A stretch of 64,000 nt of DNA, taken from NCBI GenBank assembly GCA_022885665.1, contig JAGQDJ010000101.1, positions 62,001 through 126,000 of the forward strand, read 5' to 3'. The translations under genes were made by a program, and so were the position numbers. Numbering within the stretch: position 1 is the first letter of the stretch; every line of letters begins with the position of its first letter. The DNA comes from Triops longicaudatus. Lineage: Eukaryota; Arthropoda; Branchiopoda; Notostraca; Triopsidae. Below are positions 11,911 through 24,299 of this stretch, piece after piece. The notes beneath the pieces are model-generated. The model saw nothing but the letters and a program-made list of their open reading frames with translations, was not told where the DNA came from and ran no database searches.

Positions 11911-13220
11911 CACGTTGTGACACTTTATCCGTGATATTGTCGTTTTATGCTAAATTAATTTGTTTTATCGCGTTTCAGAAAAATTAAAGCTTTTATAAAA
12001 TTGTCAATAAAATCACTCACCGAGTGAACACTCCGCATTTGAATTTATTTACAATACTAAAACATCCTCACAATTAATACGGGTAAACAGTGTCTCGTTA
12101 ATTCATTTGATCGTAGTTTTCCATTAAACATAATATTTCAGACCTTTCATTACAAACATTTACGTGAATGTTCCGATGGTTCAACGCACGTTTCTTGTTT
12201 TCAGCTGTCCAATTAACAGGGCTAGGCAGAGAACTATAGCTCCATTTCAGACTATAGACATGACTAGAAGAAAAAGTGCACACCGGCAATCCGAAAGAAA
12301 GAACCTTCATCCATTAAGCCTAACAAACTGTATTTCCTTCCTACCGGTAAAAAGAACATCCCAACACTAAGAGCTGCGAACTTTAGGCAAGAAAGGTGGA
12401 ATTGCCTCATAAGTACATGTGTACGCCAAGCGTATCACGTATAAGTGCCCTTGTTCAACCATTAGTGACGTTCAAATATGCAGCCCCGTAAAACTCAATT
12501 AGTATTTTTGAAAATTTCTGGAGTGCACGTCGTTGCTCTTGACAATACCACATCGATGCGCGTTTTCATGAAGTTCCGATCAAACCATTATGAAGCGATA
12601 ATCTAAATAAAGTTTCTTTTAGTTTACGAAATTTATAACCTCTCTCGCAATTAGGAAAGTTGGCAATTTGGTTGCATTATAAGTCAAGTTTCCCTAAATT
12701 TGGAATAGCTCAACTTCTGAGTTTAAGATACCAGTGCAGCTTATTGTCAGGTAATGCAGGTCAACTTACAAGTTAGCGAAGAATTAGAATGCGGTTTTAT
12801 GCGAGCCTGCAGAGCCAACTCTTTTGGCACTGGATGTTCCTACGACAGTGAAATTCCATAGTTTGGAGCAGCTGTACAGATATGACTTGTAGCTAAATAA
12901 AGTGTTAAGCTTCTGCTTGGTCGCTTGTTTTTTTTTTTTTTTGTTTTGTTTTGTTTAAAAAAAAAAAAAAAAAAAAAAAAAGCTTAATAATTTGCTGGAT
13001 TCTGAGACCGGCAGATTTTTTTAACTCTTTTAACAATCGGCTACCAGGTGGCGAAATTGTAGCTTTGGACACTCACCTCAATTATTGATTCGTATCGCAG
13101 CCTTGCGAGTTCCTCCTTGCTCACCTTATCGCGTGTTGTTGTGTCGAGTTTTGTGTATATTGGGAGTTGGGGTTAGTTATATTAGTGGCTTGACATAAAC
13201 GAACTTTTTGTGACGAAATT
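11911..13220. other. Intergenic between CAPN7 and PDE6D
   Basis: It holds the calpain-7 3' UTR with its AATAAA signal, then unremarkable sequence. A T-run (12928-12942) followed by an A-run (12957-12981) is bracketed by inverted TTAAGCTT words. The 5' UTR of the PDE6D gene occupies the right edge. Confidence 0.6.
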
Positions 13221-14046
13221 ATGCCTTCGAAAGCCGAGGATATACTTGAAGGATTCCGATTGTAAGTTTTTTGGTAGCTTTCACTTAAGAACTAAAAGCT
13301 GCCGTACGCAAATAATATTCCTTTTAATTCAAGAGTAATGCAGTGAATCGTTGTTCAAAACGTCTTTAAATGAGTTTTTGTAATGTTTCAGGAATTGGAT
13401 GGTTTTACGTGATGCAGACAGCGGTAAATTGTTATGGCAAGGCACAGAGGACTTGTAAGTTCTTGTTTTGTAAATCCTCGGGGTTTGGAGGGTTAGAAAG
13501 CCAATTCCGGGATTAATTAGTTTCGGTGCGGCTTCTTTAATTGATTAATCCCTTTGTTTTTAGATCGCAGCCTGATGTCGAGCACCAGGCCAAAGTTCCT
13601 AAGCAGATCCTAACCTGCCGAGCTGTTTCAAGAGAAATTAACTTTTCTTCTATCGAGCCCATGGAGAAATTCCGCTTAGAGCAAAAAGTGTTTTTCAAGG
13701 TACAAAAACATTCAATTTTTCTCGTATTTTCCGTTACTTTTGATTTTTTTCATTAAGGGGCGTGTTCTTGAAGAATGGTACTTCGAGTTCGGCTTCGTAA
13801 TTCCCAATTCAACGAACACCTGGCAAAGCATAATTGAGGCGGCCCCGGAGTCCCAAATGATGCCTGCTCAAATATTAAAGTATTATTTTTTACTACTTTT
13901 ATCGGGTATAGTTGGTGTAGGTCATCAAGTTAATTTTAATTTCATTTTTGTTCTTGATGTCTAGTGGAAATGTGGTAATCGAAACGAAATTTTTCGACGA
14001 TGATCTCCTGGTTTCTACATCGAGAGTACGACTGTTTTATATATAA
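13221..14046 (+). CDS. PDE6D: PDE6-delta, prenyl-binding protein
   Basis: This immunoglobulin-like beta-sandwich protein solubilises farnesylated and geranylgeranylated cargo and releases it through Arl2 or Arl3. Exons 13221-13261, 13392-13454, 13564-13699, 13758-13879 and 13965-14046 join in frame to 147 aa, against 150 aa in human. Near-invariant blocks are visible: LNWMVLRDADSGKLLWQGTE, EINFSSIEPMEKFRLEQ, FGFVIPNSTNTWQSIIEAAP, and the C-terminal VIETKFFDDDLLVSTSRVRL. All splice phases agree and all introns are GT-AG and short. It lies 1.3 kb downstream of calpain-7 on the same strand, with no sign of co-transcription. Confidence 0.97.
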
Positions 14047-15600
14047 AATTCCTACAAAGATCTTGTATTAATATGAAAAATTTACTTACAAAACGAAAGA
14101 AGAAGGAAACAAGATGTTCCATTGTGTAAAATCACTTTGCATTGCACTTACTAATTCCACTGTCCTTGGAGGAACTAGTCGTATTGGACTTCGCCGGTAT
14201 TTGTCTTTTCCTCAATGTGAAAAGAAATTGGACAGGAAAATTTCATGGCCTCAAAGGGAGTTTATAACTTATCTTTGAGAAGTCGTTTGCTGTTATTCTA
14301 TAAGAAAATAATCACAGTTGCCGTGTTGAACCAAAGTACCGTTTCTTTCCTCGCATTACTATGCTATGCCAAGTTGTTGGAATTTACACGACTCCGTCTC
14401 TGATCAATATATTGTGTTATTTAAATGTGGAAATCCTTATTTCTTTATTTAGTCAACTTTTTTTTCTACAGTTGAGGAATCCATTTTGGATCTCATAGGC
14501 ATTCGCTGTGCGAGATCCTCTTGTGTGGTTAGTTAGAGATTTTTAAGGAGAAAAAGGAATGACCCCTTGGCGTGACACAAATAATAAGGCAAGACCGTCA
14601 TTGATTCCTGAGAGAGAAACGATAAGTCGATAACCATCCTTTTCTACAAACCCGTCCCTTAAAATCGTATTAGAAGCTAACGTTCTTCATATTACAGGAA
14701 AATGACCAAAAAGAAAAGTACAGGAAAAGTGCCCGAAAACAGACTACAGTCAAACCTGGATGCTTGTCATCTTATGTCCGGGTTTCCATGTAGTAGGAAT
14801 ATTTTGCCACCTGACACTGAGCCTTTGTCCGGTAACCCAGGATACAATACACTGGCCAAGGACACCCCTTGGCTCGCTCGCTCGAAACACGACCCCAGTC
14901 ATGTGAATAGTGGTTTCCAAAATCATGATTAGTTCCAACTGCCTCACTTGCCGCCGTATTACAGGGCAATTTCTCTCTCGTCTGTTTCCCGTGATTTATG
15001 GTTAATGGACCACGCGGCATACTGTTTTCCTGTTTTCTTCCCTTTCGGACCTGTAAAGTTGCCGTTAACTGCTTACGCGGGCATGGATCTGCTTCACGCG
15101 TATATTGGGCTATAAATTCTCCCCAAATTCACATATTAAACAAAAATGGTTCTATTAGAAAATATGTGCACACTTTCAAAGATTTCAATAACAGCTTATG
15201 AGTTTTATTATCAATCATCGCCTACATCTATTATTATCGCAGCATCCCCTACAGCACCCCAATTCGTTGACTTCCTAAAGACTATAAAAACGGGACTGTC
15301 TCCACGAAATTCGGCGTAGCATCAATAACAAGTTTCATGGAGAGTATCGTAAATTTAAGTTAAAACTCTCAAGTTCTGGCAGGCGTTCCGAGAAAATACA
15401 TCTCAATTTAGTAAAAGCCCGCAACAGCAGTTTTTAAATTAATTGCAGAACTCATCCTTTTTCCTTTTATTTGGTCATAGACAGCAAACGCCACCTAGTT
15501 GTCCTTTTAAGAGCGTGGTAACTAGGACACAGTGAATGTCAATAAGGCTAGTTGGTTGGGTGTATTTATTGTGTGATTCAGCTTGATTTTCCTTGTAAAA
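14047..15600. other. Intergenic between PDE6D and golgin
   Basis: No gene is recognised. A possible pogo-like terminal repeat starts at 14757, with a weak inverse match near 14942. The remainder shows only short ORFs. Confidence 0.5.
14757..14942. mobile_element. Possible pogo/Tigger-like MITE
   Basis: The left end, CAGTCAAACCTGGATGCTTG preceded by TA, resembles pogo/Tigger termini. The right end is poorly preserved (AGTTCCAACTG against the expected AGGTTTGACTG) and no matching TA is present there. It is offered as a degraded element only. Confidence 0.35.
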
Positions 15601-18600
15601 ATGTTTAAAAAACTGAAAGACAAAATTACTGAAGAAGTAAATCAAGCCTCCTTACGACTGCCTTCAACTGTTCAACAGCTCTCTCAAGTAAAAATAATTT
15701 CCCAAATTACTTATGACGTGTGCAGTTTTGGGGGGAAGAGGAGAAAAATTTGCAGGCAGTTTTGTTGTGCTTTTTCTATGTTTGCTTTTTTGTTGTGCTC
15801 AAATTTTTCTGCTTATTTTGGGGACCATAAATCTCATTCTGGTGGTGTTGGTTCCAGTATTCCCCTTTTAATCGTGATGGATTACAAGATGGTAACGGCA
15901 AAGAAGGCTCCGGCTTAAGCTTATCAAGCAACAAGCAGGTTGGCTATGCTTTGAACATCGGTTAGAAGAGATTCCACTTGTATACACCACATTCTTTACC
16001 CTCCCCTTTTAGCCGTTGGTTGACTTGTCCGATGGCAATCCTCAATTTAGTCTGGCCGAAGAAGATGAAGGTAGTCCGCAAAAACAGCAGCAACAGCAGT
16101 CATTCCAGACAGTCGATTTAAGCGATAAAGAGGTCATGCCCCGCACCAATCGTGGTTCGTTATCACGGCACTCATCTTTAAGTTCTGTTATCAGCGAGCC
16201 GCCTTTATTCTCATACTACGAGCCAGCTTCAGCTGCCTATAATTTCCAAGTAAACTGCTTTTAGAAAGTTATGTTATAAATCAAATAATTGTTTTCTGCC
16301 AGTCTGACCTTGAGTCTACAGCTAGTGAATTCGAAGATAGCTCACCGGACTTGACGCTGATTTCCAAAGAACAGCTTTTTTCCGTATGCCAAAAAACAAG
16401 AGCTCGCTACCATAAGTACAAAGGACGCTACTCAGACTTAGCGAAGCATTATAGAGAGCTGGAACGCGAAAAAGAGAAAATTAAAGTAAGGCAATCAAAC
16501 TCTTCGTATTGTAAATCGCATTATCCGCTTTTTTTTTACAAGATTCTTAATGTATGTTTTGGCCATAGACAATATTAACAGAAAGCCAGGATAAAGCGTT
16601 GCGACGCATCGCCGAACTACGAGAACAATGTCACTTAGAACAGCAAGCCAAAGCTCATCTGGAAGAAAACTTACGGAGCGACTTGGAAGAAAAAGACAGT
16701 TTGATCAAAGTGCTTAACACCAAAGTACTATGAATGCTTATCTGTTCACATCAAGCTTAAGTCTAATCTTTGTCTTCGTTGTAGATATCATGGTTGAAAG
16801 AAGGGAAAAATCTTGACGACGAGAAAGAAGTTACGGAAGAGAAGCTGATCGACATACAAGAAGAAAGCCCGCCCGCTCCAGAAAACCCTGAAGTTGTGGG
16901 TCTTAAAGGTAATTATATAAATGTACTATACCTCGATATCCAAATCACTTAAAAAGTGATCAGATTTGCTTTATCTAATTCGATGTCTCGTGGCATGGAA
17001 GTAATGATTATTTTCGTTGTTGATTATTTCAGCTCGCGTGTCAGAACTGGAAGGACTACTTCACAAATGCAAAGAACATATTAAAAACCAAAAGGAACGA
17101 AGTTTGACTATACAGAAGGAGAAACAAGACCTAGAAACTCGCCTAAATGAGCTAGAAGTAACATTTTCCGAAACGTTCATTCTCAGTCCCGTAACGTTTC
17201 AAAATTAGGCCTCAAATGCCCAACAGTTGTCGGAGTTGACCGAAAGCTTGAATGCAGCTCGTGTGGAAATTGAAACGTTGCGTAAGCAAGAACAGGAAAC
17301 CGCTTTAGGCATCGCCCAAACGCAACAACGTTTAGCCGGCGAGTTGGAAGCGAAAGAAGGTCAAGTGCAGAAACTCTGGGGTCAAATTAAAGACCTGGAG
17401 TCGGAGCGTAGTCTGCTCAAGAGTCAAGTCACTGACTTCGAAGCTGGATTCGAGAAGCTGAAAGCCGAGCGAGTGGATTTTGAATCGAATGTAGAAGAAG
17501 AACGCCAAAGAGTGTGCCAAGTACTCCCTATTTCATCTTAAAATACTTATATAAAACCTTTGCATGATATGGGTTGTACCCATAAAACTTTTATTTTCCT
17601 CCTTTTAGGAAATGTCAAGAGGTAAAATGGAAGCTTTAAGATTGCTGCAAGAAGATATGGATAAGAAATTTAATGACCTCGAAGAAGAAAAGAACCTTCT
17701 AAAGCAAGAAATGGAAGAAGCCAAGCGACTTGAATCTGAAGCTCAACGGACTTTGCGTTTGAAAGACGAAGAACATCACAAAGTCCTCACCGAACTGCGT
17801 GAGGAAAGCAAAATTGCCTTAGAAGCCCAGAATATGGACTTCACCTCCAAGCTAGCTCAACAGGACTCTGAGCTTTGTTCACTCCAGTCAGAATTGAAAG
17901 AAAGTCAGCAAAAGTTCGATAAGCTCAAAGAAGAATTGCTTTCCGAGCGCCAAAGTTGGGTGCGTCAAATCGAAGACAATCGCGTTAGGCACTTACAGGA
18001 GCTAGAAACCTTGCGAGGCAACGTGCAAGAACAATGTGACTGTCGTGAACAGCTTGAAAAGAAACTCCAAGAACTGCAGAGCGTTTTGCATGAGAAAGAA
18101 GCTTTGGTCCATGAATTTGCGCGAAACGGCGAAGTCGAAACTATACGGCAAAAACAATTGGAAGGCCTAGAGAAACGTGTTAATGACTTGGTAGAGGAGC
18201 GTGATAATCTCCTGAAGAACTCACTCGATATAGAGCGTTTGATGACTGAAAAGAACACAACGATTGCTCAGCTGCCAACTTTGGAAGCTTATCACGATTT
18301 GGAGAACAGATTAGCTGCCATTAACTCTGAAAAAGCTCATTTGAATGAGCTTTTGAATGAAACCATTGGAAAGCAAAAGACCCAAGCGACCGAGTGGGCA
18401 AAAGAAACGGAAGACTTGAGACAGCAGTTGAAAAATTTGCAGGTCGAATGCCAAGGTTCTCAGAAGCGTCTTTTTGAGATGGAAGATCAGCACCAAGCGG
18501 TCCAGAAGTCCTTAGAAGAGAAAGAAAGCACCTTCAAGGAACTGAATACTAAGCTAAACACATCAGAGAAAGCGATAGAAGAAAAGTCATCCCAGATTGC

Positions 18601-20905
18601 TACTTTGGAGCAAAAGCTGGTCCAGAGCGAAGCGCAGTTCGGAGCCTTGCAAGGTCAGCTCCAAACCACAGAGACGGAATGCCAACGTTTAAGAGACGAG
18701 AACGGGACCGAAAAACGGCGCGTGAAAGCCTTAGAGGAGGAGCTACAGACAACATTAGCCAGCTTGGAAGACAAGCGTCTCGAATTGTTGGCCAAGGAAC
18801 GAGATGTTGGTGCCGACATGGAAGAATTAGCTGTCAGCAAAAGAATGGTGCTCGACTTGCAATCGAGGGTTGAGGTCCAACTTACGGAGAGCGAAAAGTA
18901 CATTGCCCGGATCCAGCAATTGGAAACGGAGTTGAGCCAAGCGCGACAGCTGAACGAGGCCTTAAACGCTGCCAAAGCTGAGTTGGAGTTGAGCCTAGGA
19001 GAAGCGCGGGCTAATGAGACGCAATCCAACGAGCGGAATACCAGCCTGGAGCAGTCCGTTACACAATTACAGACAGATTTGGAAAGCTTACGGGAATCAA
19101 AATCACAGTTGCGAAACAAATGCCAAACCTTGAAAGAGGAGTTGGAAAACGAGCACGTTGTCGTTAAGCGACTTGAGACACGAATTCAGGACTTGCTGGT
19201 AGCCGAAGAAACGAGAAATCAGTTGGAATCTAAGCTGGAAACTTATGAAACCGATTTGCAGCAATTGCAAGCCCTAAAAACTGAGTTAGAGGCGAGATTA
19301 AAGACCGAAGTTAAGGCCCAGAGAGAACTGGAAATGCGCTTAGCAGAAAAGGACGAAACTTGTAAGGATGTTGTCACTTTGCAGAAAGAAATGTCAGTTC
19401 TAAATGACACCAAGTTAGATTTAGAGCAACGGCTACAATCGTTGCAACAGGAGCTCCATCAAGCCCAGGAAAATCTGAAGCAAGCGGAGGAGGCCAATCG
19501 GGAAGCTGCCACGCTGAAACAAGAGCTAATCCAGGCAGAATCGACTCTACAGAGCGTACAAAGTGACGTAGCAGCCTTGCGTTCAGAATTGGATTCTCTA
19601 AAGTGCCAGAATGCCTCACTTACGACGCAGTTTGAGGGAAAGGCGCAGCAATGCTTGGAGCTGGAATTCAGCCTGCAAGGGTTGGAGAAACAGTGCACTG
19701 ACCTTAATGAAGAATTGTCTGGTAACAAGATTGAGGTGTCTCAGTTACAGCAACGGGTTTCGGAACTTGAGCAAGATTTATCCCAGGCCAAGGACAAGAA
19801 TATGCAATTAGACAAAGATTTATCGCACAAAACGAGCGCGTTAGAGGCGTCACAGAAGAACTGCGAGACGCTAAAGAGAGGGTTGAGGGAAAAGAACAAG
19901 ATCGAAGAAAAAGCGAAGAAGATAGAGAGCCAACTGCAAGAAAATTTGGCTGAGAAACAAGCGCTGATGGAGCGTTCCGCGGAATTGGAGAAAGTGTTAG
20001 CGGAGGAGAAAGAAAAGGTGGAGGCTGGGGCGCAAGAACTGCTCCACCTGAGAGCGCAGCTCAACGCGAAGGAAGAATCCGTCGTCCATATGGCAGAGCT
20101 GGAACGTGAACTGCGCGAGGTTCAGACCAAGGTGAGCCACACGGAAGAGCAGTTGAAACAGAGTAGGGAAGCGGTGTCGAGCTTGGAAAGTGCGCTACGT
20201 GAGAAGGAAAGCGAACTGCAAGCGTTGAGAAACTCGCAAAGTGCCGAGAACCAGTCCTGCAAGGAGTTGGAAGAGCGTTGTTTGCAGTTACAGCAAGACT
20301 TGTCGGATGTGCATACCGATAAAAGCAAGCTGGAGACGTTGTGCAAAAAGATGAAGGCGCAAATGTTGGAAATGCGCAAAACGGCAGAGGAGAAGGAACG
20401 GGGCGGAGACTCCCAGGTCAAGGAAGTTGAAGAGAAGTGCAACAAGGAGCTCGAGAGATTGAAAGAACGATACGAGTATATATACGAACAGAAATAATTT
20501 ATGACGGAAGAATAGTTAATAAAAGTACTTTTTACAAACTTTTATAGGAGAGAAACGGCAGATTTACGGCAAATTATTGACGTGCGAAACAAGTACTCGC
20601 CTTTAGAGGAAGCAACCGAATTGGAATACCTACGCAATATTTTATATGAGTATATGATGGGACGACAGCCAACGGTGAGAGATTTTGCATATGCTTAAGG
20701 ACTTCCGCTTATTTTTGTTTCTGTGTGTAGGTGCTAGCGAAAGTTATTGCAGCTGTCGTCAAGTTCACGAATGAGCAAACGCAAGCGGTTATTTCAAGAG
20801 AAGAACAGCGGCAGTCGTTAGTAAGTTAAAATTTTTTTTAAAGTACTTGGTCTCATTGTATCTCTTTTTTTCTCTTTGCAGTTGGGGCAGTTAGGATTTG
20901 TATAA
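15601..20905 (+). CDS. Trans-Golgi GRIP-domain golgin (golgin-245/GOLGA4-like)
   Basis: This is a long coiled-coil tether recruited to the trans-Golgi network by Arl1 through a C-terminal GRIP domain. Exons 15601-15687, 15858-15938, 16013-16249, 16303-16485, 16569-16724, 16785-16908, 17033-17157, 17209-17520, 17609-20475, 20548-20674, 20731-20820 and 20882-20905 join to 1470 aa. The N-terminus MFKKLKDKITEEVNQ matches that of GOLGA4-type golgins. A low-complexity Q- and S-rich segment (about 60-130) precedes heptad-repeat coiled coil through most of the protein. SQDKALRRIAELREQ is a conserved landmark. The GRIP domain (about 1400-1450) reads TELEYLRNILYEYMMGR then VLAKVIAAVVKFTNEQT. Exon 9 alone is 2.87 kb. 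AATAAA is at 21252-21257. The last short exon is assigned on phase only, and an alternative 3' exon near 21541 is possible. Confidence 0.92.
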
Positions 20906-22291
20906 TTGGCGGCTAGTCAGCTTTTTTAACTCATGTGAGGTGAAACACTTATTACAAGGAACATTCCCTTCGTTCCCTTAATTCCACTGGTTTGGCAAAG
21001 CGTTATTATTTTAACACGTAAATACATTATAAGATTTCCCATGCAACGAATATGTTTGGGGTTTCTGGTCTTTTTTGTTCTTAGATTAACACAAAATTGT
21101 AGCCTGTAATTACCGTGGCCTACATACTGATAGACGTGGATTTTTTTAAATCTTAGAAATACGAGACGGTCGTACCTGTCATGTAGAGCTCCTACGAACC
21201 TAAATTTTTTTAGGACTTCCCGAGGAAATTCTGCCAAGTAGTTGGAGCAAGAATAAACTTTTAATTCCTTTGGTATGGACAGTGAAATACAAGTGCTGCG
21301 AAGGATTCTGGCTATTATGTTATTGTTTATCGTTCAGGGTAATGATGGCCGCTTTTCAAGCACTTCTTTCTTTTAATCTTTAGGAATGCTTCCAAATCAT
21401 ACCAGTGTTAATACAATATAATTGTAAATTTTATTTGTAAATGTAAATAATATTGAAGGTTAAAGTTGCGCCCGTAAACACTTTGTGAAACCCCTGCCTG
21501 GATTATCACTAAAAATGAATTTAAATGATTGTATCATCGGCAGTCGTTTCTGAAAGAAGCGGGAAGTTTTTTATTCAAGGATGAGAGCGCGCAACAAGTA
21601 AAACAAATGTTGGCTAAGTTTAAAAGTGTTCCACTTCGCATGTGTAAGTGTTTACCTTACCATATTCATAGTCATACTTTGTCACAAACAGACATCCGGC
21701 ACCATTTTTTTCTTCTTCTTTCCAATCGTAGAAAAGGTTACTTTTACCCCTCGCAAAGTTATAATTTGTTCACTCGAAACCCGAAACGATTGTTATGCTT
21801 TCTTCTCCCAGCGTCGAGAGAGAGAGAGAAATATTCTTGGATCTTTGAGGACTTCTGCATTTAAGACAAATAATCTACGTTCTTAAAGAAAGCATAACGA
21901 GAAATAAAAAAAAACTACATAACTGAAAAAAATCATTCTTAGAGTGATTTTCTGTTTTGGAAAACATGGGACTTTTTTTATTTAATTATTTGCTCTTTTA
22001 GTGTGGACTGAAATGGATGGAATATAAGTGAAGTTTTGGTAATCAATTTGCTCTCTCCGTTATGCGGGGAGCATACGAAGTAAAAGAGACCGCTTGAAAC
22101 TGTAAACTGAGATATTCAGAATTTGTGTTCGTCCAGTCCATAGATTTTAAATTTACAGAAAGTCTTTATACTGCACTTGAAATTATCGAAAAAATTATCG
22201 CACATCTATAGTTATGTTTCAGGGCCTCCCAGAGGCTATTTTTTTCTATTACCATAGGAGGAAGAAGGGGAACACGATTATAATGGTTACC
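20906..22291. other. Golgin 3' region, possible extra exon
   Basis: It contains the golgin polyadenylation signal. A protein-like open stretch at about 21541-21646 has its own acceptor-like CAG and a donor-like GTAAGT, and could be an alternative golgin 3' exon or part of an unrecognised small gene. A short ORF starting MDSEIQVLRRILAIMLLF lies at 21275. Nothing else is recognised. Confidence 0.4.
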
Positions 22292-22886
22292 GGGACACCT
22301 TGGTTAAGGGGTAGGTTGGACTCTATTTACTAAGCCCAACAGTATATGTAAAAAAAAATACTGAACATTGAAAACGTGATTGCGATGCATTGCACTGCAC
22401 GTGCATTTTCTGTAAAACATTTTTCAAGGAAAACTACATTACTAAGCTACAAAATAACCCCAGAAGTGTCAAAATTATGTTATTTATGAATTTAATTTTC
22501 TCCATTTTTAAGACAAGGGAACGGGACAGGTTGAACAAATAATTTTTTGACAGGTTGGGTACCCTCAAATAACGCGAATACCTACCAAAGTCTTGCCACT
22601 AAGCTACAATTACCAATTTGTAAGATTTTAAACGACACAAGATGCGATCACATGGTGTTGGGTACCTTTCGCGTAATATCGACACAGGCTGGCAGGCATG
22701 CTGAAGGGAAGCAGAGAAATATGCACGTATCTCATTTAATCAGCTGTGATTTTTAAAATTTCTAGTTCCACAGCTTTACTAAATTAGTTAGAAATATATT
22801 TACATAAATTACATGGCATAAGTACCAGTATGGAGTACGTAGCTAAGCAAAATCCAATCTACCCCGCATTAGCGACCAACCTACCC
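22292..22886. mobile_element. MITE-like element, GGGGTAGGTTGGA termini
   Basis: The left segment (22292-22340) and the inverse of the right segment (about 22840-22886) share GGGTAGGTTGG and GGGGTAG-TTGGA blocks over roughly 45 bp with mismatches. Internal short repeats (ACTAAGCTACAA twice, GGGACAGGTTGAAC) accompany them. No ORF of note is present. It is probably an old non-autonomous DNA element, with imprecise boundaries. Confidence 0.45.
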
Positions 22887-23371
22887 GCTGCTGGGACAGC
22901 ATGGGCACTTTTGACAAAATTCAGAAGAACTAAGGTATGAAATATATCCGTAAACGTCATACAATAAAAAAAAATCACAGATACAGTAGAATGATCAGAC
23001 TAGCAAACTGCCGAACAAAGATGTCAAAATGTTTAAAGCTAAGCCCTCCACGTCTTCTGAAGAGAAGAAGCTCTCCGACGTGGCCCTGCCTCCTCGACGT
23101 TTTTCTGTGATTCTTGGTCCAGCTTCCTTTGGTGATTTGACAATTCCACGTTCATTGATATGTTAAGCACCATAAGAACATAATGAAATAGGTGGAAGAA
23201 GACTCCAACTTTAATAATTAATTTGCGACTACAAGGCTCCACCGACCAATCTCGTATAATATTAAGTAATCGTGTAACATCGCTGAAAATCCTTAACATA
23301 TACAATTCAACATGTTTAAATAGGAACTGTTGTGCAAGCCTAGACCGTACGCAATTTGCCTTGCTTCCGAC

Positions 23372-23567
23372 CAGGGCCGTACCCAGGAGTTTGGTTCGGG
23401 GTGTTATAAAGTTTGGGGAGGGGATCTACACACATTTTTTTTTTGTTTGTTTGTTTGTTTTACACTTGGTCGTCGCCTATGCTTGCCGTTTATAAAATTT
23501 AATATTCGGGGCGGGGGGAAGGGGGGGGGGGGGGTTAAATCCCATATCCCTCCTGGTTACGGGGGTG
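23372..23567. mobile_element. hAT-type MITE with target-site duplication
   Basis: This 196-bp element begins CAGGGCCGTACCCAGGAG, and its right end is a degraded inverse copy (CCTCCTGGTTACGGGGGTG). The flanks CTTCCGAC (23364-23371) and CTTCCAAC (23568-23575) are an 8-bp duplication with one mismatch, as expected for hAT insertion. The interior is G- and T-rich, including GTTT tandem units and a run of G. A truncated relative starts at 39248. Confidence 0.75.
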
Positions 23568-23738
23568 CTTCCAACACTGTGTACATGTATCTTGAGCCAG
23601 CCTATACCTAGGGAAACATGAATATTCGATCTTACTTTTCATTACAAGATGATAACTAGAGCAGCGAATAATCAACAGTTGGGACCTATTGTCATTCAAT
23701 TTTCATACGTTTATGCACATACAGGATACAAAACATAT

Positions 23739-24299
23739 TTAATGTAAGCACGTTGTATTTTTTGTTTTGGAATACGTAAAGGATACAAGCATGTCGCAAG
23801 ATACTTTTGTCACTGTTAATAACAAAATCAGAAAAAGTAGCACATTTACTGTTTCAGTATTTGTCTGAGAACCGTCTGCGATAAAGTTCACATTCCAGGT
23901 GTACATCAGACGACGGACAAACAATCTTGCGCAACAAAAGACACCACTTTCTAAAAAATGTCGCACAGCGTGTTGGAGGACATCTTTACCTGACAGTATT
24001 AGAAGTTTTTTCGTACAATCTAATGCTGCCCGGTAAGATGTAAACCAAAACAGCTCGGATTTGTTTCCATCCGAAATTGTTTCTGTCATATCGAGGGCAA
24101 TACGCCCCTGCTGGGTTTCCTGATACCAGCATATCCCAAACAGTTTCCATCTCCTACACACTCGTCTAAAATTCAAGCTCAATGTCGATAAGATAACAGT
24201 TGTCGCGTTCGCTCGTTCTACATTGCAGGAATGCCAGCGTAATTTTATCCGATACCAAGCATCGTTACAGATCATCTTACCAGGGCAGGCAGGCATCAC
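23739..24299 (-). CDS. Unassigned 186-codon ORF
   Basis: This is the longest open frame of the gene-free region. It starts MMPACPGKMICND and carries a hydrophobic stretch (VNVLLFLILLLTV) near the C-terminus. No motif or family is recognised and no splice partners were found. An overlapping open frame also occurs on the other strand, so an ORF of this size could arise by chance in the window. It may be a fragment of a gene or nothing. Confidence 0.15.
   Translation of the reverse strand: MMPACPGKMICNDAWYRIKLRWHSCNVERANATTVILSTLSLNFRRVCRRWKLFGICWYQETQQGRIALDMTETISDGNKSELFWFTSYRAALDCTKKLLILSGKDVLQHAVRHFLESGVFCCARLFVRRLMYTWNVNFIADGSQTNTETVNVLLFLILLLTVTKVSCDMLVSFTYSKTKNTTCLH

Noticed and set aside
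18655..19119. 154-codon minus-strand ORF inside the golgin exon
   Set aside because: It is antisense to strongly coding coiled-coil sequence. Glu-, Gln- and Leu-rich codons on the plus strand leave a Ser-, Phe- and Cys-rich open frame on the other strand.
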